Source: Azomonas tarimensis (GTDB lineage Bacteria > Pseudomonadota > Gammaproteobacteria > Pseudomonadales > Pseudomonadaceae). From it: DNA of 64,000 nt. Where the stretch lies: NCBI RefSeq assembly GCF_042648805.1, contig NZ_JBHRXZ010000017.1, forward strand, positions 248,001 through 312,000, written 5' to 3'. Shown piece by piece: positions 25,999 through 35,220 of the stretch (position 1 is its first letter; each line of letters opens with the position of its first letter). The notes beneath the pieces were generated by a model. That model made no database searches, had not been told where the DNA came from, and saw only the letters and a list, made by a program, of their open reading frames with translations. The position numbers were made by a program, and so were the translations under genes.

Positions 25999-28398
25999 CT
26001 AGAACAGGTCCATCGGTGCTGAATCGTCAGCCGGCAGTGGGCTGCCCGGCGGGCGACTTCCCACGCCCAGTTCCTGCATCGTGGGTGGCGAGTCTTCAGC
26101 CTTGAATACCTCGAAATAGGCTTCAGGAGTGTTGGCCTGGGCGATGCGTCCGCTGGCCGGATCGATGCGCAGGGTCAGTATCCCTTCGGGTTCGGCCGGG
26201 AGTCGCTCGGGTCTGCCCTGCAGAACGGTGCCCATGTAGCTCATCCAGATCGGCAGGGCAACGGTAGATCCGTACTCGTTGCGACCTAGGGTGGCAGGTT
26301 GATCGAAACCGGCCCAGACCGTCGTGACCAGCTCGGCGTTGTAGCCGGAGAACCAGCTGTCGAAGGATTCGTTGGTGGTCCCCGTCTTGCCCGCCAGGTC
26401 GTTGCGCTGCAGAGCCATCGCACGTCGCCCGGTTCCGCGGGTGATCACGTCCCGGAGCATGCTGGTCATGATGAATGCGGTGCGCTCGTCGATGACTTGC
26501 TCGGCCGGCTCTGCCATGGGCGCTACGATGCTATCGGATACACCGGCTGTCGCCTCGGGCTCCGTGGTTGCTGGCGTCACGCGGCGGGGAGCTGCCTGGT
26601 AGAGGAGCTCGCCGTCTCGGCTCTCGATGCGCGTCAGCAGGTACGGCTCTACGCGGTGCCCGCCGTTGGCAAATACGGCCCAGCCCGCGGTGACGTCCAT
26701 GGGGGTCAGAGTGGCGGTGCCCAGGGCCATGGAAAGTCCGCGCGGCAGGTCCTGACGATTGAAGCCAAACCGGGTCAGGTACTCGAGCGTGGCGTCGACG
26801 CCCATGCTCTGCAGCAGTCGGATCGATACCAGGTTGCGCGACTTGTACAGGGCTTCGCGAAGCCTGATCGGACCCAGAAAGGTGTTGTTGTCATTCTTGG
26901 GGCGCCATACGCGATCGTGGCTTTCTTCCACGTGCACGATCGGCGCGTCATTGACCAGGCTGGCAGCGGTGTAGCCTGCATCCAGCGCGGCGCTGTAGAT
27001 GAAGGGCTTGAAGCTCGAGCCTGGCTGTCGCTTGGCCTGGATGGCTCGATTGTATTTGCTCTGGCCAAACGCAAAGCCGCCCACCAGTGCCTCGATCGCA
27101 CCATCCTCGGGCGAGATGGAGACGAGCGCAGCCTGGGCGGCAGGAACCTGGCTGAACAGCGGCTGGCCTTCGTCGTTGAAGCGTACGCGAATCAGATCGC
27201 CAGCCTGGACCACGTCCGCGGGTCGCTGCGGCCGCGGACCCATGCTGCTGGCGCTGAGATAGGGGCGGGCCCAGCTCATGCTGTCCCAGCTCAGGCTGCG
27301 CTCGCTGCCGTCACGCAGGAGTATCCGGACACTGTCGCCGCCTACCTGGGTCACCGCCGCTGGGTGCACGCCGGAGAGTGGTCTCAGGGTGGCCAGCGCC
27401 TTGCGCAGTTCTTCCTGGGGGACATCGCCCAGGCGGGCCTCGGGGCCCCGGTAGCCATGGCGCTGATCGTACTCGATCAGGCCGTTGTGCAGCGCCGCAT
27501 TGGCTGCGTTCTGGCGTTCACTGGTAATGCTGGTGTAGACGCGAAAGCCGTCGGTATAGGCGGCACTGCCGTAGCGCGCGACCATTTCTGCGCGGGCCAT
27601 TTCCGCAATGTAGGGCGCGCTCAATTCGGCTTCGGCGACGTGGTAGCTGGCATCCACTGGTTCGGCAATGGCCTGTTGGTAGCGGGCTTCGTCGATCTTG
27701 CCCAGTCGTAGCATGCGTCCGAGGATCCAGTCGCGGCGTTCGCGGCTGCGCTCGGGGTTGGCCAGCGGGTTGAAGGCAGAGGGCGCCTTTGGCAGGCCGG
27801 CGATCATCGCCAACTGTGCCAGAGTCAATTCCTGGATCGGTTTGCCATAGTAGACATGGGAAGCCGCCTCGATACCGTAGGCCCGATTACCCAGATAGAT
27901 CTTGTTGACATAAAGCTCTAAGATCTCGTCCTTACTGAGCTCGCGCTCGATCTGCAGTGCAAGCAGTATCTCGTTCAGCTTGCGTGAAAAGCTGCGCTCG
28001 CTGGTGAGGAAGAAGTTCTTCGCCACCTGCATCGTGATGGTGCTGCCGCCGCTCTGTATCTGACCGGTCTGCACCAGTTGCGAAGTAGCGCGCATCAGGC
28101 CTCTCAGATCGACGCCATGATGGTTCTCGAAATCGTCGTCCTCTGCCGCCAGCAAGGCTTCGATGAAATCCCGCGGGATATCCTCGAAGCGGATCGGCGC
28201 GCGGCGCATTTCACCGAACTCGGCGATGAGCTTTTCATCGCGGCTGTAGATTCGCAACGGGATCTGTAGCTGAATGCTGCGCAGGGCCTCGACGGACGGC
28301 TGGCTCGGGCTCAGGTAAAGAAAGGTTCCGCTGAGACCGACAAGGAGCGCTGAAAGCAAGGCAGCGCTCGACCAAAAAATTAGCTTCAAAACGGCCAT
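25999..28398 (-). CDS. ponA: penicillin-binding protein 1A
   Basis: Bifunctional class A PBP of 799 residues that polymerises and cross-links peptidoglycan in the periplasm. One membrane anchor (about 7-30). The GT51 glycosyltransferase domain has the catalytic Glu in AEDDDFENHHGVD (about 87-99), GGSTITMQVAKNFF and RELSKDEILELYVNKIYLG. An OB-like insert follows. The transpeptidase domain has the Ser nucleophile in SSFK (Ser about 461), SRN as the SxN motif and KTG at about 671-673. The ATG lacks an obvious Shine-Dalgarno. Divergent from pilM, as in other pseudomonads. Confidence 0.97.
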   Translation of the reverse strand: MAVLKLIFWSSAALLSALLVGLSGTFLYLSPSQPSVEALRSIQLQIPLRIYSRDEKLIAEFGEMRRAPIRFEDIPRDFIEALLAAEDDDFENHHGVDLRGLMRATSQLVQTGQIQSGGSTITMQVAKNFFLTSERSFSRKLNEILLALQIERELSKDEILELYVNKIYLGNRAYGIEAASHVYYGKPIQELTLAQLAMIAGLPKAPSAFNPLANPERSRERRDWILGRMLRLGKIDEARYQQAIAEPVDASYHVAEAELSAPYIAEMARAEMVARYGSAAYTDGFRVYTSITSERQNAANAALHNGLIEYDQRHGYRGPEARLGDVPQEELRKALATLRPLSGVHPAAVTQVGGDSVRILLRDGSERSLSWDSMSWARPYLSASSMGPRPQRPADVVQAGDLIRVRFNDEGQPLFSQVPAAQAALVSISPEDGAIEALVGGFAFGQSKYNRAIQAKRQPGSSFKPFIYSAALDAGYTAASLVNDAPIVHVEESHDRVWRPKNDNNTFLGPIRLREALYKSRNLVSIRLLQSMGVDATLEYLTRFGFNRQDLPRGLSMALGTATLTPMDVTAGWAVFANGGHRVEPYLLTRIESRDGELLYQAAPRRVTPATTEPEATAGVSDSIVAPMAEPAEQVIDERTAFIMTSMLRDVITRGTGRRAMALQRNDLAGKTGTTNESFDSWFSGYNAELVTTVWAGFDQPATLGRNEYGSTVALPIWMSYMGTVLQGRPERLPAEPEGILTLRIDPASGRIAQANTPEAYFEVFKAEDSPPTMQELGVGSRPPGSPLPADDSAPMDLF

Positions 28399-28466
28399 GG
28401 AATAGAGGGAAATCAGCCTGAAGAGGGGAGAAGACGGCCGCTCGGCCGAAAGGAAAAGTCGATCAC

Positions 28467-28472
28467 ATTATA
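28467..28472 (-). promoter_or_regulatory. possible -10 element of ponA
   Basis: A perfect TATAAT on the minus strand, 69 bases before the ponA start. The -35 region (CCCTTT at 17 bases) is weak. A CGGCCG-CT-CGGCCG hairpin at 28435-28448 would lie early in the leader. Confidence 0.4.
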
Positions 28473-28497
28473 GGCCTTTTTTTCTCCCCAAAGGGCA

Positions 28498-28526
28498 TTT
28501 ACGGTCCTGTCAAGCTGGTATCTAAT
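28498..28526 (+). promoter_or_regulatory. possible promoter of the pilMNOPQ operon
   Basis: TTTACG (28498-28503), a 17-base spacer and TCTAAT (28521-28526), 52 bases before the pilM GTG, in the ponA-pilM divergent region. Confidence 0.4.
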
Positions 28527-28578
28527 GCGGCGATACAGAATTAATCCGTAAATCGCGGAATTAGAAAGGAAACCGGCC

Positions 28579-29640
28579 GTGCTAGGGCTCTTCACAAAAA
28601 AGGCGAACACGCTGCTGGGGATCGACATCAGTTCGACCTCGGTCAAGCTTCTGGAGTTAAGCCGCTCCGGCGGTCGGTATCGGGTCGAGGCATATGCGGT
28701 CGAGCCACTGCCGCCCAATGCGGTGATCGAAAAGAACGTGGTCGAGCTCGACGGGGTCGGGCAGGCCGTGGCGCGGGTCATCGTCAAGGCACGGACCGGC
28801 GTCAAGTCGGCGGCGGTGGCTGTGGCAGGTTCTGCTGTCATCACCAAGACCATCGAGATGGAAGGCGGGTTGAACGATGACGAGTTGGAAAACCAGCTGA
28901 AGATCGAGGCCGACCAGTACATTCCCTATCCGCTGGAAGAAGTGGCGCTCGACTTCGAAGTGCGGGGGCCCGCGCGCAACAGTGGTCGTGTTGATGTCTT
29001 GCTGGCTGCCTGCCGCCGTGAGAACGTCGAAGTGCGCGAAGCGGCGCTCGGCCTGGCGGGGCTGACGGCGAAAGTCGTGGATGTCGAGGCATTTGCCCTT
29101 GAGCGTGCCTGCGGCCTTCTTGGTGCCCAGCTGGGCGGTGATCAGGCCGGGATGACCGTGGCGGTCGTCGATATCGGTGCAACCATGACGACCCTGAGTG
29201 TCCTGCACAAGGGACGGACCATCTACAGCCGTGAACAACTGTTCGGTGGTCTGCAACTGACTGAAGAGATTCAGCGGCGATATGGCCTGAGCTGGGAGGA
29301 ATCTGGCCTCGCCAAGAAGAAAGGTGGTCTTCCAGACGACTACGACAGCGAGGTTTTGCAACCGTTCAAAGATGCGGTCGTTCAGCAGGTATCACGGTCT
29401 CTCCAGTTCTTCTTTGCATCCGGACAGTTCAACGATGTGGACTGCATCGTCCTTGCCGGCGGCACGGCATCCATTCCCGGGCTGGATCGCCTGATCCAGC
29501 AAAAGGTCGGGACGCGCACTCTAGTGGCGAACCCTTTTGCCGATATGTCCTTGAGCAACAAGGTCAACGCCGGGGTGCTGGCCAGTGACGCGCCCGCCCT
29601 GATGATTGCCTGCGGGTTGGCGATGAGGAGTTTCGACTGA
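28579..29640 (+). CDS. pilM: type IV pilus assembly protein PilM
   Basis: Cytoplasmic actin-like ATP-binding protein of 353 residues that binds the PilN cytoplasmic tail and forms the inner part of the pilus alignment complex. The ATPase fold is shown by GIDISSTSVKLLELS near the N terminus and VVDIGATMTTLSVLHKG and VLAGGTASIPGLD further on. The start is GTG with AAGGA 8 bases upstream. Its stop overlaps the pilN ATG by one base. Confidence 0.97.
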   Translation: MLGLFTKKANTLLGIDISSTSVKLLELSRSGGRYRVEAYAVEPLPPNAVIEKNVVELDGVGQAVARVIVKARTGVKSAAVAVAGSAVITKTIEMEGGLNDDELENQLKIEADQYIPYPLEEVALDFEVRGPARNSGRVDVLLAACRRENVEVREAALGLAGLTAKVVDVEAFALERACGLLGAQLGGDQAGMTVAVVDIGATMTTLSVLHKGRTIYSREQLFGGLQLTEEIQRRYGLSWEESGLAKKKGGLPDDYDSEVLQPFKDAVVQQVSRSLQFFFASGQFNDVDCIVLAGGTASIPGLDRLIQQKVGTRTLVANPFADMSLSNKVNAGVLASDAPALMIACGLAMRSFD

Positions 29641-30212
29641 TGGCCCGGATCAACCTGCTTCCCTGGCGGGAGCAACTGCGCGAGGAGCGCAAGCAGCGTT
29701 TCCTGATCACCCTCGGTGCCGTGCTGGTGGCCGCCGGTGGCCTGGTGTTCCTGGGTGACCAGTATTTCACCGCAGCCATGGCTCAGCAGAACGCGCGCAA
29801 CGATTTCCTGCGCAAGGAGATCGCGGTGCTCGACGACCGGATCAAGGAAATCAGTGAGCTGAGGCAGCGCAGGGAGCAGCTGCTCGAGCGCATGAAGATC
29901 ATTCAGGACCTGCAGGGCAACCGCCCGATCATAGCCCGGGTGTTCGATCAGATGGTCCGCACGCTTCCCGATGGTGTGTATTTCGACGAGCTCAAGATGA
30001 CGGGCAAGCGAGTCGCCATCGTCGGTCTCGCCGAATCGAACAACCGCGTCTCGAGCCTGATGCGCAACCTTGATGGGTCCGAGTGGCTGGCGGCTCCCAA
30101 TCTCACCGAAGTCAAGGCGGCCAGTCTGGCGAACAGTGGTCAAGCCAGCCGGTTCCAGTTGACGGTCACGCAGGTCCAGCCAGGCACTGCTGCAGAAGGA
30201 GATAACCCATGA
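29640..30212 (+). CDS. pilN: type IV pilus assembly protein PilN
   Basis: Bitopic inner-membrane protein of 190 residues. The short cytoplasmic tail MARINLLPWRE binds PilM; one membrane segment (about 24-42) and a periplasmic coiled coil plus small ferredoxin-like domain follow, which dimerises with PilO. Overlaps pilM by one base and pilO by four, so translation is coupled. Confidence 0.97.
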   Translation: MARINLLPWREQLREERKQRFLITLGAVLVAAGGLVFLGDQYFTAAMAQQNARNDFLRKEIAVLDDRIKEISELRQRREQLLERMKIIQDLQGNRPIIARVFDQMVRTLPDGVYFDELKMTGKRVAIVGLAESNNRVSSLMRNLDGSEWLAAPNLTEVKAASLANSGQASRFQLTVTQVQPGTAAEGDNP

Positions 30213-30829
30213 GTCTCGCCGATTCGCTGGAAAGCTTGCGCAAGTTCGAGCTTTCCGAGCTCGACGTGAACAACCTGGGATCGTGGCCGACCCCGGTCAA
30301 GGTCGTCACCTGCGTGCTGTTGTTTGGGCTGGTGGGTTTCCTCGGTTACCACTTCCACCTGCAGGATCTGAAGGCGCAGCTCGAACAGCGACAGGGGCAG
30401 GAGCAGACGCTGCGGCAGCAGTATACCTCCAAGGCGTTCCAGGCTGCCAACCTGCAGGCATACAAGGATCAGATGGGCGAGATGGAGACCTCGTTCGGCG
30501 AGATGCTTCGGCAACTGCCCAGCGATACCGAGGTGCCGGGTCTGCTCGAAGACATCACGCTGACGGGGCTCGGTAGCGGGCTGGAGTTCGAAGAGATCAA
30601 GCTGCAGCCCGAAGTGACCCAACAGTTCTATATCGAGCTGCCGATACAGATCAACGCGGTCGGGGCCTATCACGATCTGGCTACGTTCATCAGCGGCGTC
30701 GCGAGCCTGCCACGGATCGTGACCCTGCATGACTTCGAAATAAAGCCGGTCAGTGCCGCCTCGAGCTCCAGATTGCGCATGAGCATCGTGGCCAAGACTT
30801 ACCGTTATAACGAGGGAGGGGGGCAGTGA
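30209..30829 (+). CDS. pilO: type IV pilus assembly protein PilO
   Basis: Bitopic inner-membrane protein of 206 residues with a cytoplasmic N terminus, membrane segment (about 30-48), coiled coil, and periplasmic ferredoxin-like core (YIELPIQINAVGAYHDLATF). It pairs with PilN and binds the PilP lipoprotein. Stop overlaps the pilP start. Confidence 0.97.
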   Translation: MSLADSLESLRKFELSELDVNNLGSWPTPVKVVTCVLLFGLVGFLGYHFHLQDLKAQLEQRQGQEQTLRQQYTSKAFQAANLQAYKDQMGEMETSFGEMLRQLPSDTEVPGLLEDITLTGLGSGLEFEEIKLQPEVTQQFYIELPIQINAVGAYHDLATFISGVASLPRIVTLHDFEIKPVSAASSSRLRMSIVAKTYRYNEGGGQ

Positions 30830-31356
30830 TGAAGCGTGCCCGATTGCTTTTGCTTGGCCTGAGCCTCACCACGCTCGCCGGTTGCGGTAATTCTTCGGAT
30901 TTTTCCGACCTGCAGGCGTTCATGGCTGAAGTGCAGGCCAGGCCGCGGGGCACCATCGAGCCGTTGCCGGTATTCCAGCCCTATGAGGCCTTTACCTATA
31001 GCGCGTCGGCCATGCGCAGTCCGTTCCAGCCGCCGGTGAAGGTTTCCCTCGAGGATCGCCAGAAAGGTTCGCGAGATATCCGGCCAGATGATAGTCGAGT
31101 CCGGGAGTTCCTCGAGGGATACTCCATCGACGAATTCGCGATGGTCGGCACGCTTGCCAACCAGGGTTCTACCTTTGCCCTGCTACGGGCGGGTGGGGGC
31201 GTGCATCGCATAGGTCTGGGTAACTATCTTGGGCGCAACCATGGCCGCGTCACGGCGATCGAGCCGGGGCAGATTGAAGTCGTCGAGATTGTTCCTGATG
31301 GAGATGGAGGCTGGCTGGAACGCCCGCGCACCTTGTCTCTGATAGAGCGGTCCTGA
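30829..31356 (+). CDS. pilP: type IV pilus lipoprotein PilP
   Basis: Inner-membrane lipoprotein of 175 residues. The signal peptide ends in lipobox LAGC (Cys 19). A flexible linker precedes the beta-sandwich HR domain (about 75-155; FAMVGTLANQGSTFALLRAG), which contacts the PilQ N0/N1 region and so bridges PilNO to the secretin. ATG 30829 overlaps the pilO stop as TGATG and has GGAGG upstream; a GTG one codon earlier is also open. Confidence 0.96.
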   Translation: MKRARLLLLGLSLTTLAGCGNSSDFSDLQAFMAEVQARPRGTIEPLPVFQPYEAFTYSASAMRSPFQPPVKVSLEDRQKGSRDIRPDDSRVREFLEGYSIDEFAMVGTLANQGSTFALLRAGGGVHRIGLGNYLGRNHGRVTAIEPGQIEVVEIVPDGDGGWLERPRTLSLIERS

Positions 31357-31411
31357 ATCGCGGGACAAGATCATGGAAAAACCCTACCGGTCGGTAAAAC
31401 GGAATTATCTA

Positions 31412-33532
31412 ATGAACAGCAGTCTCTCACGTCTTGGTCTGTCGGTGCTCGCGGCCTTTGCTCCGCCCATGCTCCTGGCCGCCAATCTCAATGCGGTGGA
31501 CGTTGCGTCGCTTCCGGGAGACCGGGTCGAACTGAAGTTGTCTTTCGATGAGCCAGTGGCTGCGCCTCGCGGTTACACCATCGAGCAGCCGGCGCGGATT
31601 GCCCTGGATCTGCCCGGTGTGTCGAATCGGCTCGGTGCCAAGCGTCAGGAGTTGGGTGCCGGTAACGCGCGCAGCCTGACGGTAGTGGAGGCAGAAGGTC
31701 GTACCCGCCTGATCGTCAATCTGGATACGCTGGTTCCTTACAGCACTCGCGTCGATGGCAATAACCTCTACGTGGTGCTTGGCGAACAGCAGCCAGGCGC
31801 TTCTTCCGCGCCCGTGGCTGCCAAGCCCGCGCCCGTGTCCGCGCCGGCGCGGTCCGCAGCGCCAGCGGCAGCGGTCGGTCGCGCCGTCAGTGATATCGAT
31901 TTCCAGCGCGCGGCGGACGGTGCGGGCCTCGTGCTGATCAGGCTTTCCGATCCCACCATCACGCCGTCGATCGACGAACGTGGCGGCCGGATCCGCGTCC
32001 GCCTGGACAAAACCCAGTTGCCGGAGCCCTTGCGCGTGCGCCTGGATGTGCAGGACTTCGCCACGCCGGTCAATTTTGTCAGCGCCTCCAGTGAAAGCGA
32101 CGGCGCCGTCATTTCCATCGAGCCGACCGGCTCCTACGATTATCTGGCCTTCCAGACCGATGACATCCTGACCATCAGTGTCAAGCCGCTGACCCAGGAG
32201 CAGCAGGAGCGGGAAAAGGCCGAACGCTTCAGCTACAGCGGGGAGAAGCTCTCGCTCAACTTCCAGGACATCGATGTCCGCTCGGTGCTGCAGCTCATCG
32301 CGGACTTCACCAACCTGAATCTGGTCGCAAGCGACACCGTGCAGGGCAATATCACCCTGCGACTGCAGAATGTACCCTGGGACCAGGCGCTGGACCTGGT
32401 GCTGCAGACCAAGGGGCTGGACAAGCGGCAGGTGGGCAACGTCCTCCTCGTCGCGCCGGCCGACGAAATTGCGGCGCGCGAACGGCAGCAGCTCGAGTCT
32501 CAGCGTCAGATCGCCGAACTGGCGCCTCTGCGCCGCGAAGTGGTGCAGGTCAATTATGCCAAGGCGGCTGACATTGCCCGCTTGTTCCAGTCTGTCACCA
32601 GTCGTGAAGGCGCTGGTGACGATAGGGGCTCGATCACCGTCGATGACCGCACCAACAACATCATCGCCTACCAGACTCAGGAGCGACTGGACGAGCTGCG
32701 GCGTATCGTCACCCAGCTCGATATCCCGGTGCGTCAGGTGATGATCGAGGCTCGCATCGTCGAAGCCAGCGTGGACTATGACAAGGCGCTCGGTGTTCGC
32801 TGGGGTGGCAGCTACGTCAACGACCAGTGGGCGCTCTACGGCAAGGATGGCGCCACGTCATTCGATACCGACGGGCGCGCCTACCTGCCGGGTACCGACA
32901 CCATGGGCAGTTACACCCTGCAGGAAGGCACCTCGCCGGTGCCTTTCGTCGATATGGGGGCATTGAACAGCACCTCGGGTCTGGGTATCGGGTTCCTGTC
33001 CAACCACCTGGTGCTCGACCTGCAGCTCTCGGCCATGGAAAGGAGCGGTAACGGCGAAATCATCTCGCAGCCGAAGGTCATCACATCCGACAAGGAAACT
33101 GCCAAGATCCTCAAAGGCGCGGAGATCCCTTACCAGGAAGCCAGCTCCAGTGGCGCTACTTCCACTTCCTTCAAGGAAGCTGCACTGTCGCTCGAGGTGA
33201 CCCCGCAGATCACCCCGGACAACCGCATCTTCATGGACGTCAAGGTCAACAAGGATGCGCCCGACTTCTCTCGTGCGGTCAATGGCGTGCCGCCGATCAA
33301 CACCAACGAGGTGAATGCCAAGGTGCTGGTCAACGACGGCGAGACGATCGTGATCGGCGGGGTGTTCTCCAACGTGCAGCAGCATTCCGTCGACAAGGTG
33401 CCATTCCTGGGGGATCTGCCTTTCATCGGTCGGGTATTCCGCCGCGACGTGGTGGCCGAAGGGAAAGAAGAGCTGCTGATCTTCCTGACCCCTCGTATAC
33501 TGGACACCCAGTCCATCGCCGTGAGCCGGTAA
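31412..33532 (+). CDS. pilQ: type IV pilus secretin PilQ
   Basis: Outer-membrane channel for the pilus, 706 residues. Signal peptide (1 to about 24), two peptidoglycan-binding AMIN domains (about 25-250), secretin N0/N1 domains (EKLSLNFQDIDVRSVLQLIA, about 285-460) and the secretin barrel with VTPQITPDNRIFMDVKV and the C-terminal VGG-like and NELLIFLTP-type region (here KEELLIFLTPRI). ATG 31412 gives the MNSSLSRLG N terminus I recall for PilQ; an in-frame ATG at 31373 would add 13 residues. Last pil gene, 4 bases before aroK. Confidence 0.97.
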   Translation: MNSSLSRLGLSVLAAFAPPMLLAANLNAVDVASLPGDRVELKLSFDEPVAAPRGYTIEQPARIALDLPGVSNRLGAKRQELGAGNARSLTVVEAEGRTRLIVNLDTLVPYSTRVDGNNLYVVLGEQQPGASSAPVAAKPAPVSAPARSAAPAAAVGRAVSDIDFQRAADGAGLVLIRLSDPTITPSIDERGGRIRVRLDKTQLPEPLRVRLDVQDFATPVNFVSASSESDGAVISIEPTGSYDYLAFQTDDILTISVKPLTQEQQEREKAERFSYSGEKLSLNFQDIDVRSVLQLIADFTNLNLVASDTVQGNITLRLQNVPWDQALDLVLQTKGLDKRQVGNVLLVAPADEIAARERQQLESQRQIAELAPLRREVVQVNYAKAADIARLFQSVTSREGAGDDRGSITVDDRTNNIIAYQTQERLDELRRIVTQLDIPVRQVMIEARIVEASVDYDKALGVRWGGSYVNDQWALYGKDGATSFDTDGRAYLPGTDTMGSYTLQEGTSPVPFVDMGALNSTSGLGIGFLSNHLVLDLQLSAMERSGNGEIISQPKVITSDKETAKILKGAEIPYQEASSSGATSTSFKEAALSLEVTPQITPDNRIFMDVKVNKDAPDFSRAVNGVPPINTNEVNAKVLVNDGETIVIGGVFSNVQQHSVDKVPFLGDLPFIGRVFRRDVVAEGKEELLIFLTPRILDTQSIAVSR

Positions 33533-33536
33533 ATTT

Positions 33537-34082
33537 GTGCGCAACACCATCCTGGTAGGCCCGATGGGGGCTGGCAAGAGCACCATCGGGCGCATGCTGG
33601 CCAAGGAGCTCCGCCTGCCCTTCAAGGACTCCGACAAGGAGATCGAGCAGCGGACGGGCGCCAACATCCCCTGGATATTCGATGTCGAAGGGGAGGTGGG
33701 TTTCCGGGAGCGCGAGCACGCCGCGCTCGCGGCGCTCTGCCAGTGCGAAGGGCTGGTGTTGGCCACTGGCGGAGGCGCGGTACTTCGGGAAGACAATCGC
33801 GAACTCCTGCGGGCCGGCGGACGCGTGATCTATCTGCGTACCTCGGTGGAGCAGCAACTGGAGCGCACCGCCCGGGATCGTAATCGTCCCCTGCTCCGGG
33901 GTGTGGATCCGCGAGGCGTGCTCAGCTCGCTCATGGAAGTTCGTGATCCCCTTTACCGCTCGGTGGCCGATATCGTCGTGGAAACCGACGAGCGACCGCC
34001 GCGTCTGGTGGTTACGGAAATCCTCGACCGGCTGCGTGCCCTGGGCGCGCGTGAAGGCTCTGGTCGAACTGCGCTATCCTAG
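33537..34082 (+). CDS. aroK: shikimate kinase
   Basis: Phosphorylates shikimate at O3 in aromatic amino acid synthesis; 181 residues. P-loop GPMGAGKST (8-16), DSDKEIE substrate site, GGGAV and the lid DRNRPLL are intact. The start is GTG, 4 bases after the pilQ stop and without a strong ribosome site, so it probably depends on coupling to pilQ. The C-terminal tail (REGSGRTALS) extends a little past the usual end. Confidence 0.97.
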   Translation: MRNTILVGPMGAGKSTIGRMLAKELRLPFKDSDKEIEQRTGANIPWIFDVEGEVGFREREHAALAALCQCEGLVLATGGGAVLREDNRELLRAGGRVIYLRTSVEQQLERTARDRNRPLLRGVDPRGVLSSLMEVRDPLYRSVADIVVETDERPPRLVVTEILDRLRALGAREGSGRTALS

Positions 34083-34107
34083 CTTTTCTTTCTCCGCTGG
34101 GGGTCCC

Positions 34108-35211
34108 ATGCAGTCACTTCAGGTCGAACTCGGCGACCGCAGTTATCCCATCTACATCGGCGAGCGCCTCCTTGAGGACGGCGATCTGCTCAAGCGGCAC
34201 ATCCGTGGCAAGCAGGTCGCCATCGTCTCCAACGAGACAGTGGCGCCGCTTTATCTGGAGCTTGTGCTGCGCGCGCTGGCGGGCTTCTCGGTGACCTCCG
34301 TGGTACTTCCCGATGGCGAAGCGCACAAGAACTGGCAGACCCTTCAGCTGATCTTCGACGGACTGCTCGAGGCGCGGCATGATCGGCGCACCACGGTTGT
34401 CGCCCTCGGGGGCGGTGTGATCGGCGACATGGCTGGATTTGCCGCGGCCTGCTATCAGCGCGGGGTGGATTTCATCCAGGTGCCGACCACCCTGTTGTCC
34501 CAGGTCGATTCGTCGGTGGGCGGCAAGACGGGTATAAATCACCCGCTCGGCAAGAACATGGTTGGTGCCTTCTATCAGCCTCAGGCCGTGATCATCGACA
34601 CCGGGACCCTTGTAACGCTTCCCCCCCGAGAGCTGTCTGCCGGTCTCGCCGAGGTAATCAAGTATGGTCTGATCTGCGATGCGCCTTTCCTGGACTGGCT
34701 CGACGAGCATCTCGATGACTTGCGGGCGCTCAGGGCCGAATCACTGACCGAGGCCATTCGTCGCTCCTGTGCGGCCAAGGCGCGGGTGGTCGGGGCTGAC
34801 GAGCGTGAGGCTGGAGTGCGAGCAACGCTCAATCTGGGGCACACCTTCGGCCATGCCATCGAAACTCACATGGGCTATGGTTGCTGGCTGCATGGCGAAG
34901 CGGTCGCGGCTGGGACCGTGATGGCGCTGGAACTGTCCCGCCGGCTCGGCTGGATCGATGTGGGGGCGCGCAATCGCGGAGTGAGGCTGCTGCAGCGTGC
35001 CGGGTTGCCGGTGGTGCCACCCATGGAGATGCAGCCCGAGGACTTCCTGCGCCACATGGCCGTCGACAAGAAAGTGCTGGATGGCCAGTTGCGACTCGTA
35101 TTGCTGCAAGGCCTGGGGAAGGCGGTGGTCACCGCCGACTATCCGCGGACCGTACTCGAAGACACCCTGACAGCCGACTACTCCGCTATCCAGGCGGCTG
35201 CGGCAGCTTAA
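34108..35211 (+). CDS. aroB: 3-dehydroquinate synthase
   Basis: NAD- and zinc-dependent enzyme of 367 residues converting DAHP to 3-dehydroquinate. GGGVIGDMAGFAA (NAD site), STLLSQVDSSVGGKTGIN-like substrate segment (here TTLLSQVDSSVGGKTG), LAEVIKYGLI (metal Glu) and LNLGHTFGHAIE (metal His) are all present. An in-frame extension upstream overlaps aroK in another frame and is rejected; ATG 34108 has a G-rich ribosome site. Part of the pil-aro operon. Confidence 0.98.
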   Translation: MQSLQVELGDRSYPIYIGERLLEDGDLLKRHIRGKQVAIVSNETVAPLYLELVLRALAGFSVTSVVLPDGEAHKNWQTLQLIFDGLLEARHDRRTTVVALGGGVIGDMAGFAAACYQRGVDFIQVPTTLLSQVDSSVGGKTGINHPLGKNMVGAFYQPQAVIIDTGTLVTLPPRELSAGLAEVIKYGLICDAPFLDWLDEHLDDLRALRAESLTEAIRRSCAAKARVVGADEREAGVRATLNLGHTFGHAIETHMGYGCWLHGEAVAAGTVMALELSRRLGWIDVGARNRGVRLLQRAGLPVVPPMEMQPEDFLRHMAVDKKVLDGQLRLVLLQGLGKAVVTADYPRTVLEDTLTADYSAIQAAAAA

Positions 35212-35220
35212 GAGAATGAC